A DNA stretch of 64,000 bases from an uncultured Schlesneria sp. (GCA_903871875.1 CAIQIR010000054.1:62001-126000), one strand, 5' to 3'; shown: positions 36,501 through 45,358, numbered from the stretch's first letter. Made by a program: numbers and translations. Notes: generated from the sequence alone by a model not told the origin.

Positions 36501-36574
36501 AATCCCTGCACCGTTCCGCCAGCCAACAAAATCGCCGCCAGGATCCAGGCACACCGTTCACGAACCGCGATCAT
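33551..36574 (-). CDS. Secreted DUF1549/DUF1553 protein with inserted PA14 domain
   Basis: A 1007-residue exported protein from ATG 36574. A signal peptide (ILAAILLAGGTVQGFA) is followed by a planctomycete cytochrome domain with CFACH (about 46-50), then DUF1549 (NPIDAFVLSKLEQNELAPAP, HFGEQWARHWLDVVRYADTN) with a second CxxCH (CARCH). A PA14 domain of about 110 residues is inserted near residues 450-560 (FVFTGTLKVPKDGEYTFAIDSDDGSRLTI, GGAKGLDVKWSGPG), then DUF1553 (LANWIASPDNKLTARVMVNRLW). PA14 usually binds carbohydrate, so this may anchor the redox protein on a glycan. It converges with the MFS gene and stands without a DUF1501 partner here. Confidence 0.88.
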   Translation of the reverse strand: MIAVRERCAWILAAILLAGGTVQGFAQSSGSIDFGRQIQPILAKRCFACHGPDKAEGGLRLNQKDSAFAKLESGKTALAPQDLSHSELFRRVISTDDSERMPPEGPALSPAQIELLKQWIDQGSDWKEHWAFESPKSYQPPAVKDASWVTNPIDAFVLSKLEQNELAPAPPLDKVALLRRVTFDLTGLPPTTAEVDSFLADQSPNAYEQVVDRLLQSKHFGEQWARHWLDVVRYADTNSFERDGVKPNAWRYRDYVIRSFNNDKPYDRFIREQLAGDELPDGGTDGLIATGFYRLGLWDDEPADKLLAVYDVFDDIITTTAQGFLGLTVNCARCHDHKIDPIPQKDYYSLLAFFQGVTPNGNPNPNVERPIFEDAAAKQTYEVAVRSHQDQMNSVQASISAIETEFREGLRIRGQSTSQPDMDELEYRFYRDTWQKLPDFDSLKPETVAKLEKGFFDLSPATREFSFGFVFTGTLKVPKDGEYTFAIDSDDGSRLTINGQQVVLHDGIHGMGEPRLGKLILKQGRVPIRVDYFQGPGGAKGLDVKWSGPGFERKPLSNSTADAESVPDRGPKRKDFVALMATQGPAILGQPRHDEYTKLIQQLDELKKHKVQADQALCVTEVGPNPPATMLLKRGNPQSLGDPVVPAFISSLGGGTAAIPAPAPNATTSGRRLVLANWIASPDNKLTARVMVNRLWQHHFGRGIVRSPNNFGLLGDRPTHPELLDWLALELMRGSTTTSAAERTEAVALNGSPRDATNATPAVGTAPWSMKRMHKLIVMSSTYRMSSIAATQTASTQQGISKTQPDPHQLDPLNNLFWRHDMRRLSAEEIRDTILAVDGRLNPKMYGPGVFPEISDEVKAGQSIPGQGWEKSSPEDQSRRSIYVQVKRSLLLPILADFDFADTDSSCAARFTTTQPTQALGMLNGGFLNQQAALFADRLRREAGNDVRRQVTLGFRLALGHEPDAALVARGLQLIEAMQSKHGLSAEKALDQFCLMTLNLNEFIYLD

Positions 36575-36820
36575 TGTCACGCCTTTTTCGAATCACTGAA
36601 TTCCGTCCATCACCTTCTGTGGGATGCGATGACGGTTGCCGACGAACGCACCCATGATCTCATCAATTCAGATTGATGCAACAACAGGCTTGGATTTCAT
36701 CATCGTATTCTATGCGACACAGGTCAAAGCCGACACGATCTGTGGATGAAATCAGGCGGAGGACGAATCGGCCGAATGGGGAGTCTGCAAGGCGATGAGA
36801 TGGCATTGGGCGGGGCTGAT

Positions 36821-36863
36821 AAAAACTGAAGGCGTCTCAAGAAAAATCCTGGGACGCCTTCAG
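36821..36863 (-). terminator. Intrinsic terminator for minus-strand transcription
   Basis: A 14-bp stem (36826-36839 with 36850-36863, one G-U pair), 10-base loop; read on the minus strand it is followed by TTTTT. No annotated minus gene ends within 400 bases, so it may end an unannotated transcript. Confidence 0.65.
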
Positions 36864-37160
36864 TACCAATTCGACAAGTGCGGGCCAACGCCTGCCGACG
36901 GTGAGCTAACTACTAAGGCAGAAATCGTTCCAATCACGTTAAAAAAATGGAAAAGTGTTTTTCACAGGAAATCAGCGGGATTCCAATGTGTGCTCGGTTT
37001 GTTGACTGCAGAATGATTGTGCAAAATGGCAACAAGTGTCGCGATCTGCGTGTACGATTCGCGGGTTCGGCAACCAATCTGGTCGCTGCGGGAACATCGA
37101 CCGAGGAAAACCGGTCAGACGAAAATCAGTGGGCTGATCGACATTTATGAAAAAAGAATT

Positions 37161-37207
37161 CCCTCGCCGCTTGGGACGCTTTCGCGGCGTCCATTTCGGG
37201 GCAAGGG
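37161..37207. repeat. Nested hairpin near the HEAT gene 3' end
   Basis: The outer stem CCCTCGCC / GGCAAGGG (7 of 8 pairs) encloses an inner stem GGACGC / GCGTCC. It lies about 60 bases beyond the HEAT gene stop on its downstream side. It could be part of a small RNA or 3' UTR. Confidence 0.35.
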
Positions 37208-37267
37208 AACGTGAAAGGAGTCGTCGGCGTGGCCGGGGCGACACCCAAGGAAGATGACAGTGGCCGG

Positions 37268-38872
37268 TTAAGGCGTCTCTTTTTCAATTTGCTGCAAGGT
37301 ATAAGTGATCGCTGATTTTAACTCGTCATCATCGGTCGCCTGCTGCAATCGTCGAAGTTCGTCGCGTGACCGTTTTGCATAAGGTCCAATCTCGCCGAGA
37401 GCATAGACCGCTCCCGCTTGGACCTTGGGCACTCGATCGTGTGTGGCGATGATCAGCGCCTGCACCGCTTCGGGAGACTCGGGTGCCAGTTCGGCCAGCG
37501 AATAGGCGGTCAGCCAGCGAAGATTTTCGTCTTTATCTTTCAAACAGGCCAACAAGGTCTGTAACGCGGGATGCGCAAATTCTTCATGTCGGATCAGTAC
37601 TTCGGCTGCCCGAAGCCGAACTTGGCCATCGCGATCGTGAAGGCTTTCTGCCAGGGCCGTTAACACGTCGTTCGCTTGTGGTCCCATTTCGCCCAGTACG
37701 GCAGTACCGAACGAACGCAGACTGGCATCGCGAGATTTCAGAGATTGGGTGACGACCGAAATGGACTCGGCAGAGGTGATGTCCAATCGAGCCATGGCCA
37801 ACGCCGAATGAACTCGCACGAAGGCGTCCTCATGATTGAGCATCTTACGCAGCAGAGGTGCAGCGGCCGCCGCTTCGCGCCCCAATTGACCGATTCGATG
37901 CAGCCCCTGCTTCAACGATTCGGAATCGTTGGCATCGAGGCCTTTCAGCAGATCGCGTAACTCGCCGTCGGCATCGGGACAAAGGGCGACCATTCCCTGC
38001 CCGGCTTCTGAACGATTCGATTTCGGCTTCGCATCACTGGAGGAATGTTCAGTCGAATCTTCCGTCCAACTTTCTTTCGAATCTGCGGTCTCTGATTTGT
38101 CGCTGATCGGCTCGGCCGTTTTACCTTTCCCCTTTTCGAGGGTTGCGAACGGCGATTCTAATTCTTCCTCGAAAGATTCGGCGACGCTGGCCGACTTGAT
38201 CGGTTTTGATTCTGCGGGTGTAGAATTCGCGGTCGAGTCCGTGTCGGCCCAATCGGTCAGTTCGTCGCTTTGAGCAGTCTTGATTTCTTCTTTTTTGACC
38301 TGAACGACACTCTTCTTGGGGGAAACTTCGTCATCCCCAAATGGATCTGCTTCTTCGACCGGATCCTTGCGGATGGCGACTTTCTTCAGTTTGTCTGGCG
38401 CGGCTTCGGTCCGGTCCGCTGCGGCGACCAATTCGTCATCAGGATTCTGAACGACCGGTTTGGATTTGGGTTTAACGGGCTTGGCAGCTTTCGCGTCGGC
38501 GACCTGCGTCAATTCATTTTTGTTTTTGTCAGCTGCGGAGGTATCGGAAGGCTTCTTTTTCTTCAGACGGTCAGCCGCGGTGTATTTTTCGTGTTCCGCA
38601 TCGACCGTCCTGGGCTTGGACTTTTTGGCGACTTTGCTGTCATCGGAATCCGTGGACTTGCCATCGACAGTGGTCTTGGACGGCTTTTTCTTCGCAGTTT
38701 TGTCCGTGGATTTCTTGTCGGTTGCGGCGATTTGCTCGTCTTTTTCCTTCTTGGCTGTGCTCTTCTTCGCGGGCTTCTTAGCGAGCCAGGCGCTCGTCGA
38801 AGAACATCCGCTCAGATCACCGACCATTGCGGCCAACAATAACAGTCCGAAGGGGTGATACCACTTGTTCAT
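37268..38872 (-). CDS. HEAT-repeat lipoprotein with Lys/Ser/Asp-rich linker
   Basis: A 534-residue protein from ATG 38872 with a lipobox (LSGC, Cys23). Residues of about 30-290 are low-complexity and charged (KKPAKKSTAKKEKDEQ-type, rich in Lys, Asp, Ser and Thr), probably disordered. Residues from about 305 form HEAT/PBS-lyase-type repeats (LLRKMLNHEDAFVRVHSALAMARL, LHDRDGQVRLRAAEVLIRHEEF, LKDKDENLRWLTAYSLAELA, KVQAGAVYALGEIGPYA). It is a likely envelope-anchored scaffold or partner-binding protein; no partner is suggested by neighbours. Confidence 0.85.
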   Translation of the reverse strand: MNKWYHPFGLLLLAAMVGDLSGCSSTSAWLAKKPAKKSTAKKEKDEQIAATDKKSTDKTAKKKPSKTTVDGKSTDSDDSKVAKKSKPRTVDAEHEKYTAADRLKKKKPSDTSAADKNKNELTQVADAKAAKPVKPKSKPVVQNPDDELVAAADRTEAAPDKLKKVAIRKDPVEEADPFGDDEVSPKKSVVQVKKEEIKTAQSDELTDWADTDSTANSTPAESKPIKSASVAESFEEELESPFATLEKGKGKTAEPISDKSETADSKESWTEDSTEHSSSDAKPKSNRSEAGQGMVALCPDADGELRDLLKGLDANDSESLKQGLHRIGQLGREAAAAAPLLRKMLNHEDAFVRVHSALAMARLDITSAESISVVTQSLKSRDASLRSFGTAVLGEMGPQANDVLTALAESLHDRDGQVRLRAAEVLIRHEEFAHPALQTLLACLKDKDENLRWLTAYSLAELAPESPEAVQALIIATHDRVPKVQAGAVYALGEIGPYAKRSRDELRRLQQATDDDELKSAITYTLQQIEKETP

Positions 38873-39275
38873 GTCACAACCTTGTGAACCGCGCTCAGCG
38901 GTCGGTAAAACGCCGTGGTGAGCCTATGCCAACCCGGCGTCACGAGTGAAATCAGACGATTACTCTCGAAGTATCGGTTGCAACGGTCGCAAGAATTCAA
39001 CCGATCAATTTCAGATCGTTGAGATCGGCAGAAATGGCGGCAAGGGCCGTCGACGTAAACTGCTGGCGGACAAGAATCCGCGGAGCGACACACGTCGCCG
39101 GGACGGCAAAGTCTCGGAATGGTGGACAAACGGTGGTGGTGAGTGGCCCCGTCGCTTGGCGGGAACTGACGTGCAGCATCAGCAACGGTCGTTCGTGGCC
39201 AGAAAACAAGTTCGCCAAATACATCAGAACGTGCTGTGGAGGAATCTGACGTCCAGCCAACAGGCGGATCCTTCT
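38873..39275. other. Gap between KDPG aldolase and the HEAT gene
   Basis: About 400 bases. A 136-codon minus frame spans nearly all of it but is Arg/Ser/Pro/Cys-rich, begins at TTG and shows no family resemblance, so I treat it as non-coding. The HEAT gene promoter probably lies here. Confidence 0.4.
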
Positions 39276-39920
39276 TCAACCGCGCGCTTGCTTCATCAGC
39301 TGCACATATTCACTTGCCAGTTGGCGGATCCGGGCGAAGTCTCCGCGTTCCAGGGCGTCTTTTTCGACCAATTGGCTGCCCAATCCCACCGCACACGCAC
39401 CCGCTTTGACGAAATCGCGCAGCGTCTGCTGATTGACACCACCGGTGGGCATCATGCGAACTTGAGGCAACGGGCCTTTCAACGCTTTCAAATAGGGGGC
39501 GCCGCCGATATCGGCAGGAAAGAGTTTGACCACATCGGCACCGGCCTCCCAGGCCGTGACGATTTCGGTGGGAGTATACGCGCCGGGCATCACCAGTTTG
39601 TCGTAGCGATGGGCCAGTTTGATCACGTCCAGGTTGACGCACGGAGAAACCAGAAATTCGGCGCCCGCCAGCAAGGCCGTCCGCGCCGTTTCGGGATCAA
39701 GGACGGTTCCCGCACCCAGCAGTACTTTGTTTCCCAGTTCCTTGCGAACGGCCGAAATGACTTCGACGACACCGGGCGTGGTAAAGGTCACCTCGATGAT
39801 ATCGATCCCACCGTCGAGCAACGCGCGAGCGACGCTGACCAGCTGCTCATTCGAAGACGCTCGAATAATGGCGACGATTCCGCTATTCAGAACCCGTTGT
39901 AGATCATCATGTCGACTCAT
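39276..39920 (-). CDS. eda: KDPG/KHG aldolase (2-dehydro-3-deoxy-phosphogluconate aldolase)
   Basis: A 214-residue class I TIM-barrel aldolase cleaving 2-keto-3-deoxy-6-phosphogluconate to pyruvate and glyceraldehyde 3-phosphate, or 4-hydroxy-2-oxoglutarate to pyruvate and glyoxylate. Hallmarks are SGIVAIIRASS, catalytic Glu43 in EVTFTTPG, GAGTVLDPE, PGAYTPTE, the Schiff-base Lys132 in VKLFPA and MPTGGV. Length is typical. No edd or kdgK gene is adjacent, so its pathway (Entner-Doudoroff or sugar-acid breakdown) is open; it may serve the sugar-acid operon after phosphorylation of a keto-deoxy intermediate. Confidence 0.92.
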   Translation of the reverse strand: MSRHDDLQRVLNSGIVAIIRASSNEQLVSVARALLDGGIDIIEVTFTTPGVVEVISAVRKELGNKVLLGAGTVLDPETARTALLAGAEFLVSPCVNLDVIKLAHRYDKLVMPGAYTPTEIVTAWEAGADVVKLFPADIGGAPYLKALKGPLPQVRMMPTGGVNQQTLRDFVKAGACAVGLGSQLVEKDALERGDFARIRQLASEYVQLMKQARG

Positions 39921-40067
39921 GCGTTGTCACCTTGATTGACCGAAAGAAGCGAGTTCAGAATCTGAGACGACCCTTCGCCTCATACTGATCAAGAAGTCGG
40001 GTCTCGTCTATTAAGCGACAACACGTGAAGAGATCCGCGCGGCTGTCGTTTTCCTTGGCATTTTCGT

Positions 40068-40559
40068 TCAGGCCTGTGCCGAGAATCGTTCGGCATATTC
40101 CAGCACCCATTGATCGATCACATCCCGAAACGCATCAATGTCGATTTGAGTCAATTGCTGGAAGTGGGAACGGCTGAGTACTTCTTTATTACGGATGGCC
40201 CCGCGCGCCACCAGTTCCACGATGCGTGTCGGCGAGTATGGCCGGATCAGCATCTCGACGTGACTATAATAGTGGGCCAGCCCTTTGGCGCCGGCAGCAC
40301 CGGGAGCCAGATCGTCTCGGCGGATGCGAGCGCCCCAGCCATCAGCCGACATCAGGATTTCGTAGTCAAAGCCTGGAAAGTAATCAGCCAGTCTGCGCAA
40401 GCAGGCCTCGATATGCTCGGAGAGCTCGAGACGTGACTTGGAATGGATGTTTTTGCACTCTTCTTCCGTCATCGCGCGAAGAGCCCGTTCGCGGCTTTCC
40501 GCATCGCGTTGACGCTGGCCTCGTTCAATGGCCCTTTCCAGTCGTTGGTCGAAGTTCAT
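40068..40559 (-). CDS. Hypothetical protein
   Basis: About 163 residues from ATG 40559 (MNFDQRLERAIERGQRQRD). The first 50 residues are a highly charged helix (RQRDAESRERALRAMTEEEC), followed by a mixed domain (RLADYFPGFDYEILMSADGW, HYYSHVEMLIRPYSPTRIVELVARGAIRNKEVLSRSHF). It looks like a conserved planctomycete protein, but I recognise no family. A longer frame starts at 40658; the internal ATG is preferred because the extension has no conserved look. No neighbour suggests a role. Confidence 0.65.
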   Translation of the reverse strand: MNFDQRLERAIERGQRQRDAESRERALRAMTEEECKNIHSKSRLELSEHIEACLRRLADYFPGFDYEILMSADGWGARIRRDDLAPGAAGAKGLAHYYSHVEMLIRPYSPTRIVELVARGAIRNKEVLSRSHFQQLTQIDIDAFRDVIDQWVLEYAERFSAQA

Positions 40560-40983
40560 GAATTGTCCCGCCATCATTGAGAATTGCCCATCGGCTGCTG
40601 CTATCACGATTCTATGGTGATTGGCAACAACTTTGAACCACGTGCCGATCGGAATCATCCGCTCGTAACAGAATTGATCGAAGATTCCGGCGGAAATCCG
40701 CTCCCCGTCGGCAGGGCCAAGGCTGGACCTTCGGACAAACCAAACCTACAACTGCAGATGTCGGTGGGTGTAAAGCCTACAATTCCCGTCGGCAGAATCC
40801 GCCGATCGAGTTCGATTCTTAATTGATTCAAGTCCGCTCAACGATAAGGTACGGTACTTGCTTGAGATGTTTGCTCGTTGAAAGCAGCTCGCTTGCGTGA
40901 CTGGGAGGGCGAAAGAAGTCATCGAAGGAATCGAAAGGAGAATGTTTCCGGACGGAAACTCGCAAGACCGGCAATAAGGGACG
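40560..40983. other. Divergent intergenic region
   Basis: About 420 bases between the hypothetical gene and the SHOCT-like gene. No coding frame with family resemblance and no strong hairpin was seen. Confidence 0.4.
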
Positions 40984-41403
40984 ATGATGATTGACTGGAA
41001 TCGACTCTATCACTACCAGCAAGCCATGACCGTATGGCAGTGGTGTGTGGTGATTCTGGTGGTCTCTTCCGCAATCTGGTTGATTGTCTGGTTGAGGTCT
41101 TATTTTCGCGAAGATGCCGACGATGCGGATCAAACGATGGAAATGCTGACACAGTTCCGCGATTTGCACCAGGAGGGTGGCCTCTCGGACGACGAGTTCC
41201 GATTAATCAGGAGCCGCCTGACACGTAGTGCTCAGGAGGCTCTAGTGGCAGACCGGACCAAACCGAATGAGATGTCGGGCGAACTGGCTCCCCCCCGTTC
41301 GAAGGATTCGTTGGACGAAGCACCTGGTCAATCAACTGCCCAGCACGCAATTACGGAACAAGATGTAAAGTCCGAACGGATGTCGGACAACGGAACGGAA
41401 TAG
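40984..41403 (+). CDS. Small membrane protein with SHOCT-like motif, upstream of clpX
   Basis: A 139-residue protein with one transmembrane helix (WCVVILVVSSAIWLIVWL, about 20-37) and a short charged segment. A SHOCT-like segment follows (LTQFRDLHQEGGLSDDEFRLIRSRL, about 55-80) and then a polar, probably disordered tail. SHOCT motifs are short oligomerisation motifs of unknown function. The start is ATG 40984, with a second ATG at the next codon. clpX begins 106 bases downstream on the same strand, so a shared transcript is possible, but no functional link is shown. Confidence 0.72.
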   Translation: MMIDWNRLYHYQQAMTVWQWCVVILVVSSAIWLIVWLRSYFREDADDADQTMEMLTQFRDLHQEGGLSDDEFRLIRSRLTRSAQEALVADRTKPNEMSGELAPPRSKDSLDEAPGQSTAQHAITEQDVKSERMSDNGTE

Positions 41404-41509
41404 ACAAGCAAATTCCATTTGCAAATCAAGAGCCAGGGACGCGCCGCTTGCTTTCACACCAGTGTTACACACCGAAAAAGTTCAATCGGCAGCGTTGTAA
41501 GGAAAGCTG

Positions 41510-42805
41510 ATGGCCTCAGGACGCGATTTCATGTCCGCCGGTAAACGTGGGTCGACCGGCAAGAAAAACGCCAACTGTTCGTTTTGTCGCAAGAGCTACC
41601 GAGAAGTCGGGCCGCTTGTCGAGGGACCGGACGAGGTGTATATCTGCGGCGAATGCATTGAACTGTGCCAGAATATTCTGGACCAGGAAAAGCGTCGTCG
41701 GGGTGGCTCGGCAAAACTTTTCAACCGGGTTCCCAGCCCGCGAGAAATTACCGAACATCTGAATCAATACGTCATTGGTCAGGATCGCACGAAGAAGATC
41801 CTGTCCGTGGCGGTTCACAACCACTACAAGCGGCTGATGGCGACGGCCGATCTCGACAACGAAGTCGAGATCGAAAAGTCGAACATTCTGCTGATCGGTC
41901 CGACCGGTTCGGGCAAGACGCTGATGGCGAGAACGCTCGCACGGCTGTTGCAAGTGCCGTTTGCGATTGGTGATGCCACGACATTGACCGAAGCTGGCTA
42001 TGTCGGCGAAGACGTCGAGAACTTGCTGCTGAAGCTGCTGCACGCCGCCGATTTCGATATTGAATCGGCCCAACGCGGTATCGTCTTCATCGATGAAATC
42101 GACAAGATCGGCAAGACTTCTCAAAACGTCTCGATTACTCGTGATGTTTCGGGAGAAGGCGTTCAACAAGCGTTGCTCAAGATGCTCGAAGGAACGGTCG
42201 CCAATGTGCCGCCACAGGGAGGTCGCAAGCATCCCGAACAGCAGTACATCCAGATCGACACCACGAACATCCTGTTCATCTGCGGTGGAACGTTCGTCGG
42301 GCTGGAAGACATCATTGCCAAGCGAATGGGCAAGCGAACGATCGGTTTTGGTGCGTCGAATACCGTCGATCACCAGGATACGAAGACGCGATCGGGAAAA
42401 CTGCTGGGACAAGCCTGTACCGATGATATCATCGAATACGGCATGATTCCGGAATTGGTCGGTCGATTGCCCGTCGTGAGCGCTCTGTTGCCACTGGGTG
42501 AAGAAGACTTGGTCAAGATTCTGATCGAACCGAAGAATTCGCTGGTCAAGCAGTACCAGAAGTTCTTCCAGATGGAAAACGCGGAACTGGAGTTCACACC
42601 CGACGCCTTGCGAGAAATTGCTCGCATCGCGAAAGAAAAAGACACCGGAGCCCGTGGTCTGCGTTCGGTCGTCGAAGAATCGATGTTCGAGGTGATGTAC
42701 GGTCTGCCCGACCAGGCACCCGGAAAGAAGTATGTCTTAACACCCGAAGTGATCCGCGGCGAAGCCTTGCTGCGACCGCTGGACGATTCGGCTTCCGCAG
42801 CTTGA
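41510..42805 (+). CDS. clpX: ATP-dependent Clp protease ATP-binding subunit ClpX
   Basis: An AAA+ unfoldase that delivers substrates to ClpP. The 431-residue protein has an N-terminal C4 zinc finger (C23, C26, C46, C49), Walker A GPTGSGKT (130-137), Walker [11 protein letters not shown], the pore loop [23 protein letters not shown] and the C-terminal [10 protein letters not shown] sensor region. The IGF loop needed for ClpP docking appears as KRTIGFGA. Length and order are standard. clpP is not adjacent. Transcription ends at a strong terminator 26 bases after the stop. Confidence 0.96.
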   Translation: MASGRDFMSAGKRGSTGKKNANCSFCRKSYREVGPLVEGPDEVYICGECIELCQNILDQEKRRRGGSAKLFNRVPSPREITEHLNQYVIGQDRTKKILSVAVHNHYKRLMATADLDNEVEIEKSNILLIGPTGSGKTLMARTLARLLQVPFAIGDATTLTEAGYVGEDVENLLLKLLHAADFDIESAQRGIVFIDEIDKIGKTSQNVSITRDVSGEGVQQALLKMLEGTVANVPPQGGRKHPEQQYIQIDTTNILFICGGTFVGLEDIIAKRMGKRTIGFGASNTVDHQDTKTRSGKLLGQACTDDIIEYGMIPELVGRLPVVSALLPLGEEDLVKILIEPKNSLVKQYQKFFQMENAELEFTPDALREIARIAKEKDTGARGLRSVVEESMFEVMYGLPDQAPGKKYVLTPEVIRGEALLRPLDDSASAA

Positions 42806-42831
42806 TCTGCGGTTCAATTACGAAAAACTTG

Positions 42832-42864
42832 CAAGCCCGATCAGACTTCTGATCGGGCTTGTTT
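42832..42864 (+). terminator. Strong intrinsic terminator after clpX
   Basis: A perfect 13-bp stem (CAAGCCCGATCAG / CTGATCGGGCTTG) with a 4-base ACTT loop runs straight into TTT. It begins 26 bases after the clpX stop codon. Confidence 0.85.
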
Positions 42865-43090
42865 CGTGTGTGCGAAGGGATGGTTGTCGCCCCCTCGAAT
42901 GACGTTGGCCGGACCAGCCAATTGTGGAGCCTGAAGCGGCGCTCGGCGATCTTTCACGGTTTCGAACCCCATGTTCCGACGATGCGGGACGCGGTTGATA
43001 CCAGGAATGTTGGACGCCCCTTCACTTGGTCCATAGAATCAACGTGCGTCGCGGAAGATCGGTTCTTGTCGATGACCCGGAGATCCTCGC

Positions 43091-45358
43091 ATGTTTCGAT
43101 TCGCTCGTGTTGGCTGGCGAGTTCCTGTTTTGGTGGCCATGGCGGTCGTGGTGCGACAGTCGGCCGCCGCCGAACAGCAGCCGGATCCGCCAGCGAGCGG
43201 TGCCTCGACACCGGCTGCTGTGGCGGCAAAGGCCATCGACAAATCGATTCAGGAACTGGCTGCCAGTGCCAAGAAGTCGGTCGTCGTCGTCACGTTTACC
43301 GGACGCGACGGACAGCGTCAGGGACTGGGGGCGGGATTCATTGTTTCCAGTGACGGACTGATCGCCACGAATTTGCACGTGATTGGCGAAGCCCGTCCGA
43401 TTCACGTCGAACTGCATGACGGCAGAAAGTTTGATGTCGCCTCCGTGCAAGCCACCGAACGATCGCAGGATCTGGCCCTGCTGAAAATTGATGCCAACGA
43501 TCTGCCGGCTCTGCCGTTGGGGAATTCTGACGAACTGCAGGAAGGACAGCCCGTCATCGCAATCGGGAATCCCCTGGGGTTGGAACGTAGCGTCGTCAGC
43601 GGGATTTTGTCGGCACGCCGCGAGATTGAAGGACGTGCGATGCTGCAAATCGCCTTGCCGATCGAACGCGGCAATAGCGGTGGTCCACTGCTCGATCTTC
43701 AGGGGCGAGTCCATGGGTTGCTGACATTGAAGTCACTGAAGACCGAGAATCTGGGATTTGCGATCGCCGTCAATGCGCTCAAGCCCCTTTTGGAAAAGCC
43801 GAATCCGATCCCGATGAGTCGCTGGCTGACCATTGGCGCCATGGATCCCGACGAATGGACCGTGCTGCCCGGCGGACGCTGGCGGCAACGGGCCGGACAG
43901 ATCGTCGTTGATGGTCGTGGGGGCGGATTTGGTGGCCGCGCCCTGTGCCTGGCCAAAGAAGCGCCGCCCGCTGTCCCGTACGAAGTCACCGTCCAGGTGA
44001 AGTATTCGCCCGCCGATGGAGCTGCCGGATTGGTGTTTCATGCCGACGGCGGCGACAAGCATTACGGCTTCTATCCCAGTAACGGCAACGTCCGACTCAG
44101 TCGATTCGACGGACCCGATGTCTATTCTTGGGCCGTGCTTCGCGAAACTCGTTCGGCGGCCTTGAAACGCGAGGGCTGGAATTCGTTGAAGGTTCGTGTC
44201 GAGGCGGAACGAGTTCTGTGCTATCTGAACGGAGAACAGGTGTTTGACGTCCAAGACACCACCTACAACGCGGGGCTGGTGGGATTATGCAAATTCCGCC
44301 AGACAGAAGCCGAATTCAAAGGGTTTCACGTCGGCAAAACCGTGGAGGAGCCGCGTCCTGCCACCGGACTGCTAGAGCGAGTCGTTCAAACGATCGAGGG
44401 GCTGACTTCCGACGACGCTTCGGTGGCCACGGCCATTCAACGCCTGGCACAGGAAGAAGCGGTCGTGGTCGAGACGTTGGAGCAGCAAGCCAAGGCGCTG
44501 GAGACACGTGCCACTCGGCTCCGCCGGCTGGCTGCCGATGTGCATACGCAGCAGACGCTGCTGGAACTGCAGCGTCTACTCAAAGAGCCTTCGCTGGATC
44601 TGCTGCGCGCCGCGCTGTTGATCGCCAAATTGGATAACCCCGAATTGGAAATCGACGCCTACGTTCGACAGGTACAGCGACATGCGAAACGCGTTCGCGA
44701 AGGATTGGGCGAAGGAGCCAGCGAAGCAACGCGACTGGCGGCACTCAATCATTATCTGTTCGAAGAACAAGGTTTTCACGGCAGTCGCACAGACTATAGC
44801 CATCGCTCGAACAGCTACATCAATGAAGTGTTGGATGATCGCGAAGGGTTGCCGATCACGCTGTCGGTGCTGTACATCGAAATCGCCAAGCAATTAGATC
44901 TGAACGTGGTTGGTGTCGGCATGCCCAGTCATTTTCTGGCGCGGCATGAACCGAAAATTGGTGAAACGCAATTGGTCGATGTGTTTGATCGTGGTCGTCC
45001 GTTAACACCCGCCGAAGCTCAAGCGACATGCGAAGAACTGAGCGGTTTGCCGTGGCAGGATTCGTTCCTCGGTTCGATTACTCCTCAGGCGACGCTGGAA
45101 CGAATGCTGCGAAACCTTTTCCATGCGGCGACGGAATCGCAAGAGGCTGAACAGATGCTGCGGTACACTCAGGCGGTACTCGTCATTAATCCCGACTCGG
45201 CGCAGGATCATCTCAATCTGGGAAAGTTGTCCTACTATACGCAGCGCTTGCAGCAAGCGCAGACCGAAGTCGTATGGCTGACGACTCACGAGTCCAATAT
45301 CAGTCATGTTGAGGTGGAAGAATTGGCGCGGGCCATTGCACGTGACTCACAGAAGTGA
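43091..45358 (+). CDS. Exported trypsin-like protease fused to LamG/DUF1080-like and SirB1/TPR domains
   Basis: A 755-residue three-part protein. After a signal peptide comes a DegP/HtrA-type trypsin domain with triad His96 (ATNLHVIGE), Asp127 (SQDLALLKI) and Ser196 (ERGNSGGPLL). Residues of about 250-420 form a beta-sandwich resembling DUF1080/LamG (DEWTVLPGGRWRQRAGQ, KVRVEAERVLCYLNGEQVFDV). Residues of about 440-755 match the SirB1 transglutaminase-like/TPR type (NHYLFEEQGFHGSRTDYSH, EVLDDREGLPITLSVLYIEIA, VGVGMPSHFLARH, then NPDSAQDHLNLGKLSYY). PDZ domains usual in HtrA are absent. It is likely a periplasmic protease of unknown target. It is followed closely by the glycosyltransferase gene. 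Confidence 0.85.
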   Translation: MFRFARVGWRVPVLVAMAVVVRQSAAAEQQPDPPASGASTPAAVAAKAIDKSIQELAASAKKSVVVVTFTGRDGQRQGLGAGFIVSSDGLIATNLHVIGEARPIHVELHDGRKFDVASVQATERSQDLALLKIDANDLPALPLGNSDELQEGQPVIAIGNPLGLERSVVSGILSARREIEGRAMLQIALPIERGNSGGPLLDLQGRVHGLLTLKSLKTENLGFAIAVNALKPLLEKPNPIPMSRWLTIGAMDPDEWTVLPGGRWRQRAGQIVVDGRGGGFGGRALCLAKEAPPAVPYEVTVQVKYSPADGAAGLVFHADGGDKHYGFYPSNGNVRLSRFDGPDVYSWAVLRETRSAALKREGWNSLKVRVEAERVLCYLNGEQVFDVQDTTYNAGLVGLCKFRQTEAEFKGFHVGKTVEEPRPATGLLERVVQTIEGLTSDDASVATAIQRLAQEEAVVVETLEQQAKALETRATRLRRLAADVHTQQTLLELQRLLKEPSLDLLRAALLIAKLDNPELEIDAYVRQVQRHAKRVREGLGEGASEATRLAALNHYLFEEQGFHGSRTDYSHRSNSYINEVLDDREGLPITLSVLYIEIAKQLDLNVVGVGMPSHFLARHEPKIGETQLVDVFDRGRPLTPAEAQATCEELSGLPWQDSFLGSITPQATLERMLRNLFHAATESQEAEQMLRYTQAVLVINPDSAQDHLNLGKLSYYTQRLQQAQTEVVWLTTHESNISHVEVEELARAIARDSQK

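Larger units (their letters stand above)
36575..37267. other. Intergenic region with a minus-strand terminator and paired hairpins
   Basis: About 690 bases without a convincing coding frame. It contains a strong hairpin plus T-tract (minus strand) at 36821-36863 and a nested hairpin at 37161-37207, both listed separately. The terminator lies about 400 bases beyond the stop of the minus-strand HEAT gene, leaving room for a small RNA or a long 3' UTR. Confidence 0.45.

Noticed and set aside
38869-39279. 136-codon minus-strand frame filling the gap between eda and the HEAT gene
   Set aside because: TTG start, Arg/Ser/Pro/Cys-rich composition and no family resemblance; it looks like readable non-coding DNA.
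38946-39902. 318-codon plus-strand frame
   Set aside because: It is mostly antisense to the clearly real KDPG aldolase gene and has the Arg/Gln/His bias of a shadow frame.
42958-42970. GGTTTCGAACCCC, reminiscent of a tRNA T-arm
   Set aside because: No acceptor stem, anticodon arm or D-arm can be fitted around it.
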